Shown one piece after another: positions 59,253 through 64,000 of a DNA stretch of 64,000 bases. Origin of the DNA: Streptacidiphilus fuscans (GTDB taxonomy: Bacteria; Actinomycetota; Actinomycetes; Streptomycetales; Streptomycetaceae); NCBI RefSeq assembly GCF_015690355.1, contig NZ_JADPRT010000006.1, positions 118,003 to 182,002 on the forward strand, given 5' to 3'. The position numbers and the translations under genes are program-made. The stretch's first letter is position 1, and each line of letters starts with the position of its first letter. The notes below the pieces were generated by a model. That model was not told the origin of the DNA. It saw nothing but the letters and a program-made list of their open reading frames with translations, and searched no databases.

Positions 59253-59288
59253 GCAGAGAGGTACGGAGATGCAGAGAGGTACGGAGAT
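59253..59288 (+). repeat. Perfect 18-bp tandem duplication carrying RBS and start codon
   Basis: gcagagaggtacggagat is present twice in a row (59253-59270 and 59271-59288), duplicating both the ribosome-binding site (GAGAGG) and an ATG. The aldo/keto reductase thus has two equivalent in-frame starts, 59269 and 59287. Confidence 0.9.
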
Positions 59289-60255
59289 GGAGTACACCAC
59301 TCTCGGACAGACCGACCTGCGCGTCAGCCGGATCGCACTCGGGTGCATGGGCCTCGCCGATCCGACGCGCGGGGTCAACCCCTGGGCCCTGGACGAGGAG
59401 TCGGCCGCGCCGCTGTTCCGGCGAGCAGTCGAGCTGGGCATCACGCTGTGGGACACCGCGAACGTCTACGGCGGCGGCAGCTCCGAGGAGTTCGTCGGCC
59501 GCGCGATCCGCCGGTACACCCGGCGCGAGGACGTCGTCGTCGCCACCAAGGTGGGGCTGCCGATGGACGACAGCGCGGAGGGCTCAGGCCTGTCGCGCAA
59601 GGCGATCGTCCGGCAGGTCGACGGTTCGCTCGCCCGGCTGGGCACGGATTGGATCGACCTCTACCAGATCCACCGTTTTGATCCGCGCACTCCGATCGAG
59701 GAGACCATGGCGGCGCTGGACGAGGTGGTCCGGGCCGGGAAGGTCCGGTACGTCGGCGCCTCGTCCATGGCGGCACGGCAGTTCGCCGCGATGCAGCAGG
59801 TCGCGGCCGACCGGGGCGGGGCCCGGTTCGTGTCGATGCAGAGCCAGTACAGCCTGGTCCAGCGCGACGAGGAGCAGGCGATGTTCCCGCTCGTCGCGGC
59901 GCAGGGCGTGGTCGCGCTCCCCTGGTGCCCGCTGGCCAAGGGCAGGCTGGCCCGCCCGTACGGTGCGGTCACCGGCCGCTCGGCCAACGATCCGGCCGGG
60001 CAACGCTTCTACGCCGACGTCGAGCGCCCCGTGGTCGACGCGGTCGGGCGGATCGCCGCCGACCGAGGCCTGCCGATGGCCCAGGTCGCCCTGGCCTGGG
60101 TGCTGGGCAACCCGGTGGTGGCCGCGCCGATCATCGGTGCGACCCGTACCGGCCATCTCGACGACGCGGCGGCGGCGCTGACGGTCCGTCTGGACGCCGA
60201 CGAGCGCGCCGCGTTGGAGAGTCCGTACGCGGTCGGTGTGCCGGCCGGGTACTGA
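59287..60255 (+). CDS. Aldo/keto reductase
   Basis: A 322-aa (or 328-aa from the duplicated ATG at 59269) NADPH-dependent (beta/alpha)8-barrel oxidoreductase. EYTTLGQTDLRVSRIALGCMGL is the family N-terminus. The catalytic tetrad is visible: Asp in LWDTANVYGGGSSEE, Tyr in NVYGGG, Lys in VVATKVGLP and His in LYQIHRFDPRTP. NADP contacts are QSQYSLVQRDEE and APIIGATRTGHLDDAAAAL at the end. Co-transcribed with the FMN reductase. Confidence 0.92.
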   Translation: MEYTTLGQTDLRVSRIALGCMGLADPTRGVNPWALDEESAAPLFRRAVELGITLWDTANVYGGGSSEEFVGRAIRRYTRREDVVVATKVGLPMDDSAEGSGLSRKAIVRQVDGSLARLGTDWIDLYQIHRFDPRTPIEETMAALDEVVRAGKVRYVGASSMAARQFAAMQQVAADRGGARFVSMQSQYSLVQRDEEQAMFPLVAAQGVVALPWCPLAKGRLARPYGAVTGRSANDPAGQRFYADVERPVVDAVGRIAADRGLPMAQVALAWVLGNPVVAAPIIGATRTGHLDDAAAALTVRLDADERAALESPYAVGVPAGY

Positions 60256-60257
60256 CG

Positions 60258-60310
60258 CTCCGTCACTGAACCCACCGTCACTGAACCCTCCGTCACTGAC
60301 GCTCCGTCAC
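60258..60310. repeat. 15-bp tandem repeat after the aldo/keto reductase gene
   Basis: ctccgtcactgaacc, caccgtcactgaacc, ctccgtcactgacg and ctccgtcac, 3.5 units, in the gap between the convergent reductase and DUF3048 genes. No hairpin terminator is obvious. Confidence 0.85.
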
Positions 60311-60318
60311 AGAAGTGC

Positions 60319-61389
60319 TCAGCTGCCCTCCAGCACGATCCAGGTGCGTCCCGGGGCCAGTTCCATCTCCTTGCCGCCGACCGTGTACTGCGTCTGGGAG
60401 GTGTCGTTCGGCTTGGTCCACTGGCCGTGCCAGACCTTGCCGTCACGGTAGAAGTCGGCGCTGCCCTGGCCGCTGGTCTGGGAGAAGACCTCGTTGTCCG
60501 CGTGACCGGCGTTGTAGTCGGTGTACTTGCCCTGGACCACCTTGACGTGCTGGATGATGACGTTGACCGTGTTCGCCCGGCCCGCGTCGGTGGTGGTCAC
60601 CGGATGGCCGTCGGCGGAGACCAGCCACTGGTTGCCCGAGGCCGTGAAGGTGAAGGACGCGGCGGGCATGCGGGCCGTGACCGAGCTCGCCGCCGCTCCT
60701 CCCGCCGGTTCCGCGCCGAAGCGGAGGCCGATGTCCTGGGCCTTGGCCAGGTTGGGGAAGGCGGCGAAGATCTGCGACGGCTGGATGAAGGTCGGCGCAC
60801 TCCCGCCGTTGCTGAACAGGTTGGGGTTGTTGATCGGGTTGATCTCCTGGAGGTTGGCCCGCGCCAGGTCCGGCTTGAGCCCCGATATCGCGCCGGAGTA
60901 GGCCAGTCCGACATGCCCGAACGCCGCCAGCAGCGGGATGTCGGTCTGCCGGGCGCTGCGCACCGGGCCGACCTTGGGCGGCACGTGGTTGCTGTCGAAG
61001 ACGACGAGGTAGCGGCTGAGGCCGCCCTCGACCTGGATCGCGTAGACCAGGTCCGCCGAGTTGAGTCCGGCCTGCTGGAACTGGGCCTGGCCGACGTTGT
61101 CGATCTTGACGGCCAGTACGTGGCCCTCCGGACCCTGCCCGGTGAGCGGGTTGTTGGGCGCCGGTGGCGCGCTGGTGGTGGGCGGAGGCGGCGGCTGGGT
61201 GGTCTTTGTCGGCGCGGGTTTGCCTCCGCCGCAGGCCGCGAGGCCGGCCCCGACGCCGACGGCCGCCAGGGCGGCGACCGCGGCGATAAAGGCCTGGCGT
61301 CGCCTGCCGCCATGTTGCCGCGTGCGGGTTCGTGAAGGGGCTCCCGAGGAGCCGTCCTGGTGCGGGTCGGGATTCGCCTGGTCCGTCAT
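60319..61389 (-). CDS. DUF3048 lipoprotein
   Basis: A 356-aa predicted lipoprotein. Basic N-terminus (RTRTRQHGGRRRQAF), hydrophobic segment and lipobox GLAAC (Cys about 53), followed by a Thr/Pro-rich linker. The DUF3048 domain is clear: LAVKIDNVGQAQFQQAGLNSADLVYAIQVEGGLSRYLVVFDSN-type sequence (about residues 92-134), then VGPVRSARQTDIPLLAAFGHVGLAYSGA and, at the end, WHGQWTKPNDTSQTQYTVGGKEMELAPGRTWIVL. Function unknown; related to YerB of Bacillus. It follows the ABC permease gene by 51 bp and may share its transcript. Confidence 0.9.
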   Translation of the reverse strand: MTDQANPDPHQDGSSGAPSRTRTRQHGGRRRQAFIAAVAALAAVGVGAGLAACGGGKPAPTKTTQPPPPPTTSAPPAPNNPLTGQGPEGHVLAVKIDNVGQAQFQQAGLNSADLVYAIQVEGGLSRYLVVFDSNHVPPKVGPVRSARQTDIPLLAAFGHVGLAYSGAISGLKPDLARANLQEINPINNPNLFSNGGSAPTFIQPSQIFAAFPNLAKAQDIGLRFGAEPAGGAAASSVTARMPAASFTFTASGNQWLVSADGHPVTTTDAGRANTVNVIIQHVKVVQGKYTDYNAGHADNEVFSQTSGQGSADFYRDGKVWHGQWTKPNDTSQTQYTVGGKEMELAPGRTWIVLEGS

Positions 61390-61440
61390 ACACGCTCACC
61401 ACCTGCGGGAGAGAGGGACAGGGAAGGAACGAGCAAAGCC

Positions 61441-62340
61441 TCACGACAGCACGCGGCGCCGGAAGTTGCGCAGCCCGAGTGCCAGGAACAGCGCACAGAA
61501 GCCCGTCAGCACGGGGTAGATCACCACCAGGGACATGTGCGACGCGTCGGTGAGCCCGGCCCGCATGCCCTCGGCAATGTAGATCAACGGGTTGACGAGC
61601 ACCAGCACTTGGAGCCAGTGGAAGCCCCCGACGTGGACCGCGCCCAGCCGGGTCCACTGGTAGTAGGTGCCCCCGAGGAAGACCAGCGGCAGCACCACGA
61701 AGCCGAACATCAAGCCGATGTTGCGCGGCTCGAAGGTGGTTCCGAGCACGAGCCCGAGGGAGGTCATCGCCACGCACGACAGCGGGATCAGCGTCACCAC
61801 CACCCACCAGTGCACGCTCAGATGCGCCGTCACACCCGGCGCGTGGACCACGGCCGCGATCGGGAAGACGATCAGCGCAGAGATCAGCGCCTGCGTCGCG
61901 CCGGACAGCACCCGGGCCAGCGCCACCAGCCAGATCGGGCAGGGCGCCTGCACCCGGTCCTCTATCTCGCGGGTGAAGCCGAACTCCTGGGACAGCTGGA
62001 TGGCGACGGACTGGATGCCCTGGAACATGATGGAGATCGCCACAACGCCCGGCACCAGCACCGTCGCGAAATCCGACTCCCCCGCCCGTCCGCCGCCTCC
62101 GCCGACGCCCTGGCCGATGGCCGGGAACACGTAGAGGAAGACGAAGACCAGCAGCAACGGCTGCATGATGGTGCGCCCGACGAACTCGCCGAAGTTCTTG
62201 CGCAGCACGGTCAGGTCGCGGCGGATCAGCGCGCCGAGCGCGGTCCGGCTGGACGCGGCGGCGGAGCGGGTGGGCCGCAGCGCCACGGACGTGGCCGTGT
62301 CCGCCGGGGCCTGCACGGGGTGTGTCAGGTGAGCCGACAT
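61441..62340 (-). CDS. ABC-2 type exporter permease (DrrB-like)
   Basis: A 299-aa permease with six TM helices; ATG overlaps the ATPase stop (TGATG). ABC-2 pattern: ALIRRDLTVLRKNFGEFVGRTIMQPLLLVFVFLYVFP, a Gly-rich GQGVGGGGGRAGESDFATVLVPG loop, SIMFQGIQSVAIQLSQEFGFTREIEDRVQAP and LPLVFLGGTYYQWTRLG. These match antibiotic/daunorubicin-type exporters. Forms an exporter with the preceding ATPase. Confidence 0.92.
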   Translation of the reverse strand: MSAHLTHPVQAPADTATSVALRPTRSAAASSRTALGALIRRDLTVLRKNFGEFVGRTIMQPLLLVFVFLYVFPAIGQGVGGGGGRAGESDFATVLVPGVVAISIMFQGIQSVAIQLSQEFGFTREIEDRVQAPCPIWLVALARVLSGATQALISALIVFPIAAVVHAPGVTAHLSVHWWVVVTLIPLSCVAMTSLGLVLGTTFEPRNIGLMFGFVVLPLVFLGGTYYQWTRLGAVHVGGFHWLQVLVLVNPLIYIAEGMRAGLTDASHMSLVVIYPVLTGFCALFLALGLRNFRRRVLS

Positions 62341-63404
62341 CAGTCCCGCAACTCCTTCCCGGTCAGCCGGATGAAGACGGTCTCCAGCGTGGTCTCGGCC
62401 ACCGACAGGTCCGCGATCTGGAACCCCTCGGACTCGGCCGCCTCGAGGACGCGCGGCAGCAGCCGGTCGCCGCCGTCGACGTGGAGTTCGACGCGTCCGT
62501 CGGTGACCCGGGTGCGCACGACGCCCGCCACCGCGCGGGTCAGCAGCGCCGCCAGCGCCTCGCCGTCGTGGGGCGCGTCGGACTGGCCGTCGTGGCCCGT
62601 GTCGTGGTCGGTGTCGTGGTCGACGAGTTGGACGGTGACCTGGGTGTCCGCCTCGATGCCGCGCTTGAGCGCGGTCGGGGTGTCCAGGGCGAGGATCCGG
62701 CCGTGGTCGATGATGGCGACGCGGTCGCAGAGCCGGTCCGCCTCCTCCATGTTGTGGGTGGTCAGCAGGATCGTCTGGCCGTCGGCGATGAGCCCGGCCA
62801 ACACCTCCCACAGCGCCAGACGGCTCTGGGGGTCGAGCCCGGCCGTCGGCTCGTCGAGGAAGAGCACGGCAGGGCGGTGCAGGATCGCGCGGGCCACCAT
62901 CAGCCGCTGCGCCATGCCGCCGGAGAGGATGTGCACCGAGGCGTCCGCCTGCGCGGTGAGGTGGAACCGCTCCAGCAGCGCGTCGGCGGCGGCGCGGGCG
63001 CGGCGCGAGGGCAGGCCGAAGAGGAGGCCGTGGAAGTAGAGGTTCTCGCGCACCGTGAGCGACCGGTCCAGCGTGTTCTGCTGGGTGACCACCGAGATGA
63101 CCTGCTTGGCCAGGGTGGGACGGGCGACCACGTCGATCCCGGCGACCTCGGCCCGGCCTGAGGTGGGGACGACGCGGGTGGTCAGCATGCCGACGGTGGT
63201 GGTCTTGCCCGCGCCGTTCGGGCCCAGCAGCCCGAAGAGTTCGCCCCGGCGGACCGCCAGGTCGATCCCGTCCACGGCGGGTGCCGTGGCCTTGGGGTAG
63301 ACCTTGGTCAGGGCCGCGGCGCGGATGACCGTCTCCTCCGCCGTGTCCGCGTCCGCAGTCGCGGAGGCGGAGGCCGAGGAGTTCGGGATCCCGGGTGCAA
63401 CCAT
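62340..63404 (-). CDS. ABC exporter ATP-binding protein (DrrA-like)
   Basis: A 354-aa ATPase. Walker A LLGPNGAGKTTTVGMLTTRV, signature HILSGGMAQRLMVARAILH, Walker B VLFLDEPTAGLDPQSRL and switch-His LTTHNMEEADRLCDR are complete. The N-terminus has an Ala/Ser/Thr/Asp-rich tail. A His/Asp-rich insert (DHDTDHDTGHDG, about residues 245-256) lies in the C-terminal domain and is unusual for the family. The end IADLSVAETTLETVFIRLTGKEL is typical of DrrA. First gene of the exporter operon on the complement. Confidence 0.93.
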   Translation of the reverse strand: MVAPGIPNSSASASATADADTAEETVIRAAALTKVYPKATAPAVDGIDLAVRRGELFGLLGPNGAGKTTTVGMLTTRVVPTSGRAEVAGIDVVARPTLAKQVISVVTQQNTLDRSLTVRENLYFHGLLFGLPSRRARAAADALLERFHLTAQADASVHILSGGMAQRLMVARAILHRPAVLFLDEPTAGLDPQSRLALWEVLAGLIADGQTILLTTHNMEEADRLCDRVAIIDHGRILALDTPTALKRGIEADTQVTVQLVDHDTDHDTGHDGQSDAPHDGEALAALLTRAVAGVVRTRVTDGRVELHVDGGDRLLPRVLEAAESEGFQIADLSVAETTLETVFIRLTGKELRD

Positions 63405-63541
63405 GCCTCACCTCGCCACTGCGACGTGCAGGCCTGACCTGACCTTCCCAGGATGCTCCGAACGGGTTGCCACGGACAACCGGGCGGGTGAGCCGGGCGG
63501 GTGAACCGTGCCGATGCGGGCGCACGAGGGCGGCCTGCCGG

Positions 63542-63730
63542 TCAGTCGCGCGGACGTCCGCGCAGGCCCAGGACGAGCAGCGCCACGCCGCCGGCCACCA
63601 GCACGACGCCGAGCACCGTGTAGCCGGGACGCCCGGTCATCACCGAGCCGTGCAACGCGCCCACGCCCTGCGCGATCCAGACTCCGCCCAGCGCGATCAG
63701 CACCAGCCCGATGACCCTGGGGACCCACAT
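63542..63730 (-). CDS. Small two-TM membrane protein
   Basis: A 62-aa protein from the ATG at 63730, GGAGG about 8 nt upstream. Two TM helices (VIGLVLIALGGVWIAQGVGAL and YTVLGVVLVAGGVALLVLGL) separated by a short HGSVMTGRPG loop. The MTG..G..V.G..L...G pattern recurs in many small actinobacterial membrane proteins. Function unknown. Confidence 0.75.
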   Translation of the reverse strand: MWVPRVIGLVLIALGGVWIAQGVGALHGSVMTGRPGYTVLGVVLVAGGVALLVLGLRGRPRD

Positions 63731-63841
63731 GGTGTCCCACCTCCCGCCGCCGACGGCCCGAGCTCTCCCACCAGTACGCCCCGCCGCGCAGCGGCTCGTC
63801 AACAAGCCTGCGGACGGCGTCAAGCGCTCAGCGGCTCGCGC

Positions 63842-64000
63842 TCACGCAGTGCGACCGGTCAGCACCACGCCGCGTCCGGCGAAGAAGGGCTCCAACTCGG
63901 CGTGGGTCAGCCGGACGAACCGCTGCGACCGTCCGGCGAAGCCGGAGGGGTTGTGCAGGAACAGGGCATCGTCGTCGGCACCCGTTCCTGCGGCTGCCCC
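63842..64000 (-). CDS. C-terminal fragment of a protein cut by the window edge
   Basis: The last 52 codons of a gene entering from the right on the complement. The frame ends ...DDDALFLHNPSGFAGRSQRF, continues VRLTHAELEPFFAGRGVVLTGRTA and stops with TGA at 63842-63844. This frame has the expected codon bias; the other two do not. Family not identifiable from this piece. Confidence 0.55.
   Translation of the reverse strand, partial: GAAAGTGADDDALFLHNPSGFAGRSQRFVRLTHAELEPFFAGRGVVLTGRTA

Noticed and set aside
60258..60310. Attachment site or CRISPR fragment
   Set aside because: It is a simple 15-bp tandem repeat without spacers or nearby integrase.

Overview
The window is high-GC actinobacterial DNA and almost certainly comes from a member of the Streptomycetaceae. 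The evidence is a short chaplin gene at 25336, a clpP3-clpP4-popR locus at 55794-57557 with PopR-type boxes, a desferrioxamine cluster at 36967-47031 with DmdR/IdeR iron boxes, and copies of the 'GGGGCGCGGGGAACTGCGCG' / 'GCGGCTCCGCCGCGTGGGCGCGACCA' intergenic repeat that is common in Streptomyces chromosomes. No rRNA, tRNA, CRISPR array, insertion sequence or prophage was recognised. The species is not resolved.

Layout. 1-2051 (minus): 5' part of kdpD, cut by the window edge, and two small membrane-protein genes. 2542-7673 (plus): a GH38 alpha-mannosidase and a coupled parvulin-like protein. 7699-9684 (minus): two paralogous membrane proteins with XRE heads, one with a DUF2690-like tail and one with a peptidoglycan-binding tail, separated by a 52-bp direct repeat. 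10147-11691 (minus): an orphan GltD. 12253-12714 (plus): a secreted SLT transglycosylase. 12820-13194 (minus): a Roadblock protein. 13411-18682: a ROK repressor divergent from an APC permease, ROK kinase and SIS isomerase/deaminase operon. 18777-26545: small regulators, a VOC protein, a PucR regulator, a Ser/Thr kinase with a Crp-type site, a DUF1275 protein, a chaplin and a YihY protein. 26612-28950: a MarR-MFS efflux pair. 29041-33064: small genes, Nei glycosylase, a VapBC pair and an SRPBCC protein.

33115-36933: psuK-psuG (pseudouridine salvage), then a LysR regulator divergent from an EamA transporter. 36967-47031: siderophore block with FecE-type ATPase, two FecCD permeases, binding lipoprotein (desE), ferri-siderophore reductase (desF), desA, desB and a desC-desD gene fusion. 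Two iron boxes at 36939 and 39924 serve this block. 47222-49021: small envelope proteins. 49009-50741 (minus): an AtuA-like/DUF4387 pair. 50935-53920: SPFH protein, ribbon-helix-helix protein and an ABC-2 exporter, with one AGTGATATCACT-type palindrome upstream of the SPFH gene and again upstream of the ABC genes. 54123-55655: a serine-hydrolase-like protein lacking its catalytic serine. 55794-57557: clpP3, clpP4 and popR. 57662-60255: an MmyB-like regulator divergent from an FMN reductase and an aldo/keto reductase. 60319-63404 (minus): a DUF3048 lipoprotein and an ABC exporter. 63542-64000 (minus): a small membrane protein and a truncated C-terminus.

The points most worth following up are the ROK/APC/ROK-kinase/SIS catabolic operon, which has the architecture of an Amadori-product (fructosamine) pathway but with a ROK kinase; the DesC-DesD fusion; the shared palindrome of the SPFH/RHH/ABC locus; ClpP4 without its catalytic histidine beside PopR with a C-terminal Ala-Ala; the serine-less hydrolase; and the paired XRE membrane proteins.
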